Source: an uncultured Saprospirales bacterium
GTDB taxonomy: Bacteria; Bacteroidota; Bacteroidia; Chitinophagales; Saprospiraceae
Direction of reading: 5' to 3'
DNA length: 34,571 bases
NCBI GenBank assembly: GCA_913061325.1
Contig: CAJXUU010000018.1
Coordinates: forward strand, 1-34,571
Positions 8,948-23,913 of the stretch are shown piece by piece (positions within the stretch are counted from its first letter, which is position 1; every line of letters starts with the position of its first letter). Under the pieces are notes generated by a model. The model searched no databases. It saw only the letters and a program-made list of their open reading frames with translations, and was not told where the DNA came from. A program made the position numbers and the translations under genes.

Positions 8948-9982
8948 CTAGTCCAATCCCAATTGTGCAGAGAATAGAATTTCATGTACAGTAGCATTTT
9001 CTTTAGGTTGATTTTTTATAATCCAAAGTCCCTTTTTTACATGATTGAATCCATTTGAAAGCATGAGTTTTTTTATGTCCTCGGATACAATGTTTGTATC
9101 AAATAGCCACTGATCAATAACTACACAGCCTTGCTCAAATAGACATTTTTGCACTTCTTGGATATGCTGAGCTTTATCAGATATTGATACGCCCTTATGA
9201 AAATAAGAAGATAACCATCGGCACCTTTTTCCATTGTAGGTGACCAGAGAAAGTGCTTTTATGCCATTGTCGCTATTTCTCATTGCAAAGACGTTCCAAT
9301 TTTTTACTTTCGGATTATCACGAAGTCTCCATTGTATAATGTCTTGAGAAAGAATAGGCACCTGTACATCTGGAAATTGCTTAGACAGGTTTCTACCAAA
9401 TGCTTCAATATCAATAAAGTTAGAGATCGATTCTGTTTGGTATCCGTTTTGAGAAGCGGTAGTTTTTCTATTAATAATTGATAACAAATACAAACTGTTA
9501 TATAGCATAGTTTTAGACCATACTTTCTTTTCTCCTTTGAATAATGAAGGCGAAACAAACCCACTAATAGCGGTTGCTAAGTTAAATCGTTTTTCTGATG
9601 GTAAACCTGTCCGTTCGAGGATCGTTTTTTTATCTGTCAATCCCCAAATCGGTACGTCACCAATAAAATTAAAAACCATCTGATAGAGCTTCTTGTATAC
9701 ACCTTGCCCTCGGTGATTTTCATGGATTAATGAATCTTCAGATTTATAATTATCAATCAATTCAAGATCTTTCCAAAATTGATATTTTACTATTCCTTGC
9801 ATTCCGATAACTGTATCTTCGATAGTAGCAATGAATAGAATGCCTTTTCCCATTGGATTGTCGTCATACAACCAATGAAGATCAGCTTCAGATCTTTTCA
9901 TTTGATAGGCATCGTTGTACAAAACCAATATAGATTTGTAGTCTTCAGCAGTAGCTTGTCTATATTTTATTTCTTTAATCAA
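8948..9982 (-). CDS. GNAT-family N-acyltransferase, two-domain
   Basis: A 344-residue protein. Its N-terminal ~150 residues form a GNAT domain: start strand YRQATAEDYKSILVLY, strand FIATIEDTVIGMQGIV, and the acyl-CoA pyrophosphate loop ENHRGQGVYKKLY (RGQGVY at 91-96). The C-terminal half (about 190-340) has no motif I recognise but contains strands similar to a second GNAT-like lobe (IKALSLVTYNGKRCRWLSSYF). It is the first gene of the minus-strand group with a GT4 enzyme and a sulfotransferase, so it may acylate an amino sugar of the same glycan. A possible promoter -7 box (reverse complement TAACTTTG, 10126-10133) lies about 145 bases upstream but lacks a matching -33 element. The 274-base gap to the next gene otherwise shows nothing. 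Confidence 0.8.
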   Translation of the reverse strand: MIKEIKYRQATAEDYKSILVLYNDAYQMKRSEADLHWLYDDNPMGKGILFIATIEDTVIGMQGIVKYQFWKDLELIDNYKSEDSLIHENHRGQGVYKKLYQMVFNFIGDVPIWGLTDKKTILERTGLPSEKRFNLATAISGFVSPSLFKGEKKVWSKTMLYNSLYLLSIINRKTTASQNGYQTESISNFIDIEAFGRNLSKQFPDVQVPILSQDIIQWRLRDNPKVKNWNVFAMRNSDNGIKALSLVTYNGKRCRWLSSYFHKGVSISDKAQHIQEVQKCLFEQGCVVIDQWLFDTNIVSEDIKKLMLSNGFNHVKKGLWIIKNQPKENATVHEILFSAQLGLD

Positions 9983-10256
9983 TACTTTTTTGTTCTTTAG
10001 AATCTAAAATTTGGTTTTGGGTGCAACTCCAAATCATAAAAGTAATCTAAATAATAGATGCCTAGTCAATCCCATAATAGGTATTTCCCCCCTTTTATAT
10101 CATTGTCATTGTTTTTATTAGCTATCAAAGTTAAATCCCTCATTATCCTAAACTATAAATTCAATTAAAACTATGGAATGTTCTAATCTTATTGAATCTG
10201 TAATTAAAAAATGAAATATAAGTCAATCATTATTTAAAGGGTCTTCTGACAAAATA

Positions 10257-11272
10257 TTGATAACAGATCTTCAACGAACTCTTTTTGAATTAGGCTTTAG
10301 AAAGGAATTAAAATGGGATAGCTATCAGGCGGATGGTGATTATGGCAAAGCGACAGTCAATGCAGTTGCAGCTTTTGCGAAGAAGAATAATCTTCCAAGT
10401 GATGGTACTTCTGTTTCTGAGGACTTAGCTAAATTGATAATACAACGACATGGTTTTCTGTCAGAAATGTACATTTTATGGTCGATTTATACCTCGGATC
10501 TCAGAACTAAAATATGGATTTCTAAAGGAACACGAATGAGTATCAGCGCTATTCAGGTGTTTCTTAATACGATTGGTTATGGAAAAGAGCTTAATTTTTT
10601 AAAATTTGGAGCGGATGGTCTATATGGCAGGAGTACGCGTAAAGCCGTTATTTCTTATGCGAAGGACAATGGAATTGATTCTGATGGAGATGCATTGACA
10701 CGACCACTTGTTAATCTTTTAATTGAGGGTATCAATCCTTTTTATGGTAGCAAATGGATGGAATTGGCAGAGCAAAATTTACCCAATAAAAAATCCCCGC
10801 TTGTATTATTTCAGGCATCAAGATTTTCTGGAAAACCATGTAGAGCGGATATTCAGTTTGTTCCAATGTTAAAGAAGATCAATGCTTATGCCGAGCAAGC
10901 CGATATCTTTGTATACGTAACCAGTTCATTTAGAACGACAACGAATGTTCAAGGTGCAATCGTTAAAACAGCTACTTTCTCTAACCATTTAGCGGGTCAC
11001 GGAATTGATATGAATATACAGTATGGCAACAATAAATTTGCAAACTCAAAAGTCTTAAATAAGTATCCTTCTGTACCAGAACCTGTGAAGCTTTTCTCAG
11101 GTTGATTATAAATGATAATGAGTTACGCTGGGGCGGAAGGTTTAGTGCTAAGGATCCAGTACATATTGACGATCATCTTAATAAAGATCTTTTTGTATGG
11201 AAAAAAGTTATCAAGCAATGCAAGAAGCTGTTCAATTGGGGAAATTTAGTTAGTTCTCTTATTATTTGGTAA
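10257..11272 (+). pseudogene. Frameshifted peptidoglycan-binding / M15-like peptidase gene
   Basis: Two peptidoglycan-binding-type repeats (about residues 1-62 and 95-155, with ADGDYGKAT and ADGLYGRSTRKA) precede a VanY/M15 peptidase domain. The first two zinc ligands are in frame: SNHLAGHGIDMNI (His244, Asp251). The frame then stops at TGA 11103. The last ligand motif, RWGGRFSAKDPVHIDDH, is in the -1 frame, which is open to TAA 11270. The shift lies about 11081-11103. The 5' end is also odd: the repeat reads open from 10215 (SLFKGSSDKIL) with no ATG in frame, while an ATG at 10211 is one base out of frame, so TTG 10257 is only a nominal start. No signal peptide is seen. Either the gene is dead or the assembly has one or two indels. 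Confidence 0.72.
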
Positions 11273-11398
11273 TTATTTTTCATGCTATGAATTCCTCTAT
11301 TAGAGTATATATGTAATTCTGTGTGATTGAACATTTTAATTTATCTTATCCTTGATAATTTATTCTTAAACTCACAAATTATAATAACAATAGCAATA

Positions 11399-11590
11399 AT
11401 GAAAGTGATAGAAATTCTATCAAACTCAAACGAAAGTTGGGAAGATGCGACTGTAAAAGGTGTCTCTAAAACTTCAAAATCTTTAAAAGGAATCAAATCT
11501 GCATTTGTGCAGAGCCAAAGTGTAACATTAAAAGACGGCGAAGTAGATGAGCACAGAGTAAATCTCAAAGTTACATTTGAGGTGAAATAA
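11399..11590 (+). CDS. Dodecin (flavin-binding dodecamer)
   Basis: A 63-residue protein with the full dodecin pattern: MKVIEILSNSNESWEDATVK, then GVSKTSKSLKGIKSAFV and a final strand HRVNLKVTFEVK. Dodecins form hollow dodecamers that store or buffer flavin (riboflavin, FMN, FAD) in the cytoplasm. The length and the SWEDA helix start are typical. ATG 11399 is chosen because the dodecin fold begins there; the frame is open further upstream to 11327, but that extension is hydrophobic and unlike the family. A rho-independent terminator follows 54 bases after the stop, so it is probably monocistronic. Confidence 0.92.
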   Translation: MKVIEILSNSNESWEDATVKGVSKTSKSLKGIKSAFVQSQSVTLKDGEVDEHRVNLKVTFEVK

Positions 11591-11644
11591 GTACCGTTTA
11601 GGCATAATTGTTAGTCATACTGCCGAGCAATTACTTAACAAATG

Positions 11645-11683
11645 AAAAGGGGTTATCATCTATCTGAGATGTAACTCCTTTTT
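11645..11683 (+). terminator. Terminator of the dodecin gene
   Basis: An imperfect hairpin with arms AAAAGGGGTTATCATCT and AGATGTAACTCCTTTTT ends in a T run. It sits 54 bases after the dodecin stop. Confidence 0.7.
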
Positions 11684-12022
11684 CAATTATTGAATTATCG
11701 TAAGAACATTAATTTTTAGTCCTTGATACATCGATTACATGCTTGATCAAGTCAAAAGCGTACACAAAAATATAATTTCTAGAACTGATGTTTATCACCT
11801 TTTTTGGGTAATATTACTGGCAGTTCAATTGAAAATCACATTTACACTTCAATGCCATATTGACACACAATTTGACAGCCATTTATTTTCTAAAGGACAT
11901 AATTGATGTAAGCGTCAGTACTTCTGCAATATTGACAGTAAAAAAAGTAGTGGCACTAATTATGCAATAAGTCAACCGATAAAAATAAATTTCTTTAATC
12001 AAATATAAAACACATTTTATCT
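11684..12022 (+). promoter_or_regulatory. Gene-free region upstream of groES
   Basis: About 340 bases without a coding frame. I see no CIRCE element (TTAGCACTC-N9-GAGTGCTAA) and no clean TAnnTTTG box. Three copies of TTGACA followed by C or G occur at 11860-11866, 11872-11878 and 11932-11938; the first two are 12 bases apart and the third is 60 further on. They could be heat-shock sigma-factor or activator sites, but this is only a pattern. The groES promoter must lie here. Confidence 0.35.
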
Positions 12023-12286
12023 ATGAAGCCAATCAATGATAGAGTAGTAGTAAAAGCTGCAGCAGCTGAAGAAAAAACAGCAGGCGGAATCATCATTCCT
12101 GATACTGTAAAAGAAAAGCCTCAAAAAGGTGAGATCGTAGCAGTAGGTCCTGGGAAAGACGGTGTGAAAATGACAGTTAAAAAAGGTGATACTGTATTGT
12201 ACGGAAAGTATGCAGGTCAAGAAATTAGCTACAAAGGGAAAGAGTATCTCATTATGAGAGAAGACGATATCTTAGTTATAATCTAA
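12023..12286 (+). CDS. groES: Co-chaperonin GroES (Hsp10)
   Basis: Eighty-seven residues, the usual GroES length. Recognisable features are the N-terminal [11 protein letters not shown] strand, the mobile loop with [20 protein letters not shown] (the IIIP segment contacts GroEL), the roof-loop region [12 protein letters not shown], and the C-terminal [13 protein letters not shown] strand. Seven copies cap the GroEL ring and enclose the folding chamber with ATP. It is followed after 93 bases by groEL in the standard order. Between them lies a small hairpin described separately. Confidence 0.98.
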   Translation: MKPINDRVVVKAAAAEEKTAGGIIIPDTVKEKPQKGEIVAVGPGKDGVKMTVKKGDTVLYGKYAGQEISYKGKEYLIMREDDILVII

Positions 12287-12292
12287 GACAAA

Positions 12293-12320
12293 AATAAGCT
12301 GCTTGAATGCGGCTATTTTA
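12293..12320 (+). promoter_or_regulatory. Hairpin between groES and groEL
   Basis: AATAAGCTGC and GCGGCTATT can pair with a 6-base loop, one bulged A and one G-U pair, and a U-rich tail (TTTTATTT) follows. It resembles a weak terminator or an mRNA processing/stability site that could set the GroES to GroEL ratio. Seen by eye; no folding energy was computed. Confidence 0.4.
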
Positions 12321-12373
12321 TTTGTGATTGGATTGCCCATTCACTTATCAATATTTAATAAAACTAAAAATAA

Positions 12374-14011
<1,638 letters not shown>

Positions 14012-14077
14012 TCTTTGGATTAGATTATTAGACCTTTAGACTTTCGATTATTCGAGGGTTTGGGAGTTGAGAAATAT

Positions 14078-14112
14078 AGACCTCAGGGACGCAAGTGCTT
14101 GGGGTCTTTTTT
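14078..14112 (+). terminator. Terminator after groEL
   Basis: A stem beginning AGACCTCAGG pairs with CTTGGGGTCT across a short loop (GACGCAAGTG region) and is followed by a T6 run at 14107-14112, 67 bases after the groEL stop. Confidence 0.7.
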
Positions 14113-14192
14113 ATATGTGGTGGACTTCGCGAACTTAATTTTAAACATCAATATTTAATTTCATTCTCCTTACATTTACGAAAAGGACATAA

Positions 14193-20674
<6,482 letters not shown>

Positions 20675-21135
20675 AAATACATTTTTCCATTGTTCAAGTA
20701 TTAATTTAATGCATTTTCTAACGTAAAAATCTGGTTCCTATAATTTATTGAATTTGAAGTTTTAATAAATTGTGGTCAATTTTTTGTAATTCTAAAATGG
20801 CCTAAAGTGAGAATATTCTACTGCAAATTAAGTACTTTAATCTTGTTAGAAAAACCATTACCTCATTGAAATGATCCATATGATTAGAAACTGATAGGTA
20901 ATTGAATACAATATTCTTGATGAAAACTAAAATCTTTGAAGCTAACAATATCAACCATAGCTCATGAAGACTTTTTATTTATTCTTTTTTATCGTTTGTT
21001 TAAGTGGTACAATAAGAAATGAAAGTTATAATTGAATATTCATTAATATTTACTTAGTTTGTAAAGTGTTTTATTTATTACTGTTAAATAAACTGTAGGA
21101 GGTGTTTAAAAAAAAATAGTCCAGTGATATAAAAA
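20675..21135. other. Gene-poor intergenic region
   Basis: 461 bases of AT-rich sequence between the second GH2 gene and a convergent lipoprotein gene. It holds only a 23-codon frame (see separate entry). I see no strong hairpin with a T run and no repeat. Confidence 0.5.
20964..21035 (+). CDS. Very short frame resembling an isolated signal peptide
   Basis: ATG 20964 to TGA 21033 encodes 23 residues, MKTFYLFFFIVCLSGTIRNE plus SYN. It has a charged start and a hydrophobic core like a Sec signal. It may be the stub of a deleted exported protein or chance. No typical ribosome-binding signal is seen, and Bacteroidota often lack one. Confidence 0.2.
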   Translation: MKTFYLFFFIVCLSGTIRNESYN

Positions 21136-21756
21136 TCATTTTTCTTTCCACAAAAAATTATTCAATTCAAACATCTGTATTTTAGTTGGTACAATATGTA
21201 ATTCACATTTTCGAGTTGGGATGATAAACTCGACTTCTGTAGTCGCCAGCAATAACAAAATGTCTGATTTTTCAATAAGAATAGATGTACTGTTCCAATA
21301 TTGTTTTTCTTTTACCTTTTTTGACCCGTTTGGTATAGCTGATTCTATTATTCTTCCTATCAACTGTTGGCTGTTTCTGATATGACTTGGGTACCTATTT
21401 TGAACTTCTACTTCGAATGTTTCTGTGTATATCTTTGATTTTGGTTCATTTGCATAGTCCAATTCAAAGTCATCAATGAGGATAATGAGGCTACCATCTA
21501 TCTCTTCTTCGGTAGTACTTGTCGTTATATCAACCAATATCTTAAGACTGTCTCTTCTATCATATGTAAAGCTTACGAATCTCACGCCGGGTTCTTTACC
21601 GCAGCTGTTTGATTGGGTTACTTGAGTATAACTATGATTAAGCAATGAAGAAGTGTTATTAAACTCCTCGAACTTTACAAGCCGTGCTTTAGATGAGCAC
21701 GCCAATCCTATTAAGATTAGTAAAAAAGCAAATCCTAGGAATGTGTTTTCTTTCAT
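21136..21756 (-). CDS. Lipoprotein of unknown function, 206 aa
   Basis: I do not recognise a family. The N-terminus MKENTFLGFAFLLILIGLAC is a lipoprotein signal with lipobox IGLAC (Cys20), so the mature protein should be lipidated and face the periplasm or the outside. The rest is rich in beta-strand patterns (RFVSFTYDRRDSLKILVDI, then GSLIILIDDFELDY) with two further cysteines (SNSCGKEPG and TRKCELH) that might form a disulfide. Length is 206 residues. It is divergent from the thioredoxin gene, with about 80 bases between the two starts. It is convergent with the GH2 operon. No function is claimed. Confidence 0.75.
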   Translation of the reverse strand: MKENTFLGFAFLLILIGLACSSKARLVKFEEFNNTSSLLNHSYTQVTQSNSCGKEPGVRFVSFTYDRRDSLKILVDITTSTTEEEIDGSLIILIDDFELDYANEPKSKIYTETFEVEVQNRYPSHIRNSQQLIGRIIESAIPNGSKKVKEKQYWNSTSILIEKSDILLLLATTEVEFIIPTRKCELHIVPTKIQMFELNNFLWKEK

Positions 21757-21808
21757 TTTAAATATTAATTGTATGTCGGTTTATGGGTGTAATATAAATC
21801 AACTTCCT

Positions 21809-21816
21809 TATTTTTG
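21809..21816 (+). promoter_or_regulatory. Candidate -7 box for the thioredoxin gene
   Basis: TATTTTTG fits the Bacteroidota -7 consensus TAnnTTTG exactly and lies 20 bases before the thioredoxin ATG. No clear TTG -33 element is found at the usual distance, so the call rests on one box. Confidence 0.4.
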
Positions 21817-21835
21817 CTTTCAGATTGATCAGATT

Positions 21836-22141
21836 ATGGCAAAATCTTCTTTCAAAGACCTTATTAACAGTAATACTCCATTACTCATAGATTTCTATGC
21901 TGATTGGTGTGGTCCATGCAAGTCATTTTCCCCAATAATAGATCAGCTGAAAGATGAAATGGGGGATACTGTACGGGTAATAAAAATTGATGTAGATAAA
22001 AATCAATCATTATCTCAAAAACTAAAAGTAATGAGTATTCCTACTGTAATGATTTACCAGAATGGTAAACGAAAGTTTGAAGGAAAGGGGATGCATACGC
22101 TTCAAGATCTTAAGCAAAGATTGAAGGATCTTATAAAATGA
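21836..22141 (+). CDS. trxA: Thioredoxin
   Basis: A compact 101-residue thioredoxin: DFYADWCGPCKSF (Cys25 and Cys28) with the cis-proline SIPTVMIY (Pro69) and the final GKGMHTLQDLKQRLKDL helix. No signal peptide, so it is a cytoplasmic disulfide reductase fed by thioredoxin reductase. ATG 21836 is chosen because the thioredoxin fold begins there; the frame is open back to 21653 but runs antisense through the start of the neighbouring lipoprotein gene. It lies near oxyR, fitting an oxidative-stress block. Its stop overlaps an ATG (ATGA) that opens a short decayed frame. Confidence 0.95.
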   Translation: MAKSSFKDLINSNTPLLIDFYADWCGPCKSFSPIIDQLKDEMGDTVRVIKIDVDKNQSLSQKLKVMSIPTVMIYQNGKRKFEGKGMHTLQDLKQRLKDLIK

Positions 22142-22194
22142 AAGTAGCAGTACTAAGTGATCTGAATTGTGAGCTATATCTCAGGTTTATATAA
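22138..22194 (+). pseudogene. Short frame overlapping the thioredoxin stop, possible gene remnant
   Basis: An ATG at 22138 shares the ATGA stop/start overlap with the thioredoxin gene, typical of a coupled downstream gene, but the frame closes after 18 codons (MKVAVLSDLNCELYLRFI). Further downstream, another frame reads LLQNQDIEVSKLNLFMYRNQ before oxyR. This could be the residue of a lost second operon gene. Evidence is weak. Confidence 0.25.
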
Positions 22195-22281
22195 TCGCGT
22201 GAGATAAAAACTGCAACTCTAGAAGTTATTACAAAATCAAGATATAGAAGTATCAAAACTGAATCTGTTCATGTACAGAAA

Positions 22282-23232
22282 TCAAATAACCACTCCAGTA
22301 TCTATCACTTCTCTATTATTATCACTTAGCATACTACTAGGGATATTGCTTTGAATGGATTCTTTAATTTTTTTAATAAATCTGATTCGGGTTTCATTAG
22401 GAATAGATAGCATACTGATTTCTCTGACTCTTTTATGTCCATTTATTTCTTTGAGCATATCTTCTTTTTCTTCACTCAAGTGGATGGTTGATAATTCTGG
22501 AAGGAATGTGATACCACCTTGATACTCTACTATTCTGCACAATGCTTCAATACTATTAGATTCATATATGAATTTTTGATTGGAGCTATTCTTTTTAGAA
22601 AATCCACATATGTTATTCACTTGATCTCGGAAGCAATTTCCTTCTTTAAGTAGCCAAATATCATCAGGTATAATTTTATCTAAATCAATAGTTTTATGAG
22701 ACGATAAAGGATGATCATCTGAAATAAATAATTGAAATGATTCATAGAATAGAGGCTGAATGTCAAACTTCCTACTTGTTATGATTGGTGTAGCTACTAT
22801 CCCAAGCTGGATTTCCCCGTTAGTAACACCTTCTATAATTTGTTCTGTAATCGCTTCTTTGATTGTGACTTTAAGCAATGGATATTTTTCATTTAAGTCA
22901 TTAATAAATAAAGGAACTAAATAGGGAGCTAAGGTAGGGATGATGCCAACTACAATCTCTCCAGCAAAATCCTCTTTGAGTGATTGGGCAAATGATTCAA
23001 GTTGTGTAAACTGACTGACAACAGTTTGAGCTTTAGATAAGAATTTTTCACCTTCGAAAGTTGTAGAAAGCGGTTTTTTGGATCTGTCAAACAAATAAAT
23101 ACCAAGCGATGATTCAAGGTTTTTTATCTGAAGACTTAATGCAGGTTGCGATATGCCTAAGTGCTTTGCAGCTTTACTATAGTTACCATGTTTTTGTAGG
23201 GCAAGTGCATATGCTAACTGAGTCTTATTCAT
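22282..23232 (-). CDS. oxyR: OxyR, LysR-type peroxide-sensing regulator
   Basis: A 316-residue LysR-family regulator. The N-terminal winged helix-turn-helix (YSKAAKHLGISQPALSLQIK, residues about 18-37) is followed by the linker helix and the two-lobed effector domain. OxyR identity comes from LLKEGNCFRDQVNNICGF: Cys200 and Cys209 are nine residues apart, exactly as Cys199 and Cys208 of E. coli OxyR, whose disulfide forms on peroxide oxidation. It is therefore a transcription factor that switches on hydrogen-peroxide defences. It is divergent from an ankyrin-repeat gene with an 82-base gap that holds a palindrome overlapping a -7 box, consistent with autorepression and control of the neighbour. 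Confidence 0.93.
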   Translation of the reverse strand: MNKTQLAYALALQKHGNYSKAAKHLGISQPALSLQIKNLESSLGIYLFDRSKKPLSTTFEGEKFLSKAQTVVSQFTQLESFAQSLKEDFAGEIVVGIIPTLAPYLVPLFINDLNEKYPLLKVTIKEAITEQIIEGVTNGEIQLGIVATPIITSRKFDIQPLFYESFQLFISDDHPLSSHKTIDLDKIIPDDIWLLKEGNCFRDQVNNICGFSKKNSSNQKFIYESNSIEALCRIVEYQGGITFLPELSTIHLSEEKEDMLKEINGHKRVREISMLSIPNETRIRFIKKIKESIQSNIPSSMLSDNNREVIDTGVVI

Positions 23233-23256
23233 TATGAGTAGATATTATGTGAAGAT

Positions 23257-23264
23257 CAAAAGTA
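23257..23264 (-). promoter_or_regulatory. Candidate -7 box of oxyR
   Basis: Reads TACTTTTG on the minus strand, an exact TAnnTTTG match, 24 bases before the oxyR start codon. It overlaps the palindrome at 23261-23281. No matching -33 element is evident. Confidence 0.4.
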
Positions 23265-23281
23265 TAAATAATACTTATACT
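23261..23281. promoter_or_regulatory. Candidate OxyR operator between oxyR and the ankyrin gene
   Basis: A perfect inverted repeat AGTATAA-N7-TTATACT lies in the 82-base divergent gap. It has the T-N11-A spacing expected for a LysR-type site and overlaps the candidate oxyR -7 box, so binding would repress oxyR while being placed to activate the ankyrin gene. The sequence pattern is seen; OxyR binding is inferred. Confidence 0.5.
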
Positions 23282-23314
23282 ATATTACGGACATATTAAT
23301 TAGAAAAGGGAGAT

Positions 23315-23785
23315 ATGGCAAATATTCATGATAATATAAGATTGGCAGATATTAAAACAATTAAATTAGAAATTGAAAACAATCCAAAGTGTATAAACCA
23401 GAAGGATGAAAGAGGATTTCCACCTATAGTATTGGCCACATATGGACAACACATCGAAATAACAAAATTATTAATTGAAGCTGGAGCTAATATTGATCAA
23501 AAAGATAGTGCTGGGAACACAGCATTGATGGGCGTTACTTATAAAGGAAATGTTGAAATAGCTAAGATTCTAATAGATTCTGGATCAGATGTTAATGCTA
23601 CTAATTTTAACAAAGCAACCCCATTAATCTACGCAGCGACATTTAGCCAAATAAAGATTGCTAAGTTGCTAATAGAGAATGGAGCGAGCCCTGAAAATAA
23701 GGATGCGCGAGGCAATACTGCATTTGATCACGCTAAAATGAAGGTTGATAGAGAAATGGAAGATCTTTTAAGACTTGATGATTAG
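23315..23785 (+). CDS. Ankyrin-repeat protein
   Basis: A 156-residue protein made almost entirely of about four ankyrin repeats. Repeat hallmarks include GFPPIVLATYGQHIEITKLL, GANIDQKDSAGNTALM, GSDVNATNFNKATPLIYA and GASPENKDARGNTAFDHA. There is no signal peptide or membrane segment, so it is a cytoplasmic protein-binding scaffold. In several bacteria, peroxide-defence loci pair an ankyrin protein with catalase under OxyR control (for example the katB-ankB pair of Pseudomonas). Here it is divergent from oxyR with a shared palindrome, but no catalase gene is in the window. A strong hairpin terminator follows. Confidence 0.9.
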   Translation: MANIHDNIRLADIKTIKLEIENNPKCINQKDERGFPPIVLATYGQHIEITKLLIEAGANIDQKDSAGNTALMGVTYKGNVEIAKILIDSGSDVNATNFNKATPLIYAATFSQIKIAKLLIENGASPENKDARGNTAFDHAKMKVDREMEDLLRLDD

Positions 23786-23869
23786 TTTGGCCTAGTTTTA
23801 AGATTATGATAAATGTAAAATTATATTAAAAAAATACACCTATTTTTAAGTAAAGTATGATTTTACCTC

Positions 23870-23902
23870 AGAGCTTTTTGACATGTCAGAAAGCTCTTTT
23901 TA
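23870..23902 (+). terminator. Terminator after the ankyrin gene
   Basis: AGAGCTTT pairs with AAAGCTCT around an inner palindrome TGACATGTCA, followed by TTTTTATT. It serves the plus strand; no T run is present on the other side for the convergent MATE gene, although its stem could also stop that transcript. Confidence 0.8.
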
Positions 23903-23913
23903 TTAGAAATGTA

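Noticed and set aside
10126-10133. TAACTTTG box on the minus strand upstream of the GNAT gene
   Set aside because: It fits the -7 consensus but has no -33 element at a usual distance and lies about 145 bases from the start codon; such matches are frequent by chance in AT-rich DNA.
21653-21835. Upstream extension of the thioredoxin gene
   Set aside because: It lies antisense over the start of the divergent lipoprotein gene; the thioredoxin fold starts at 21836.
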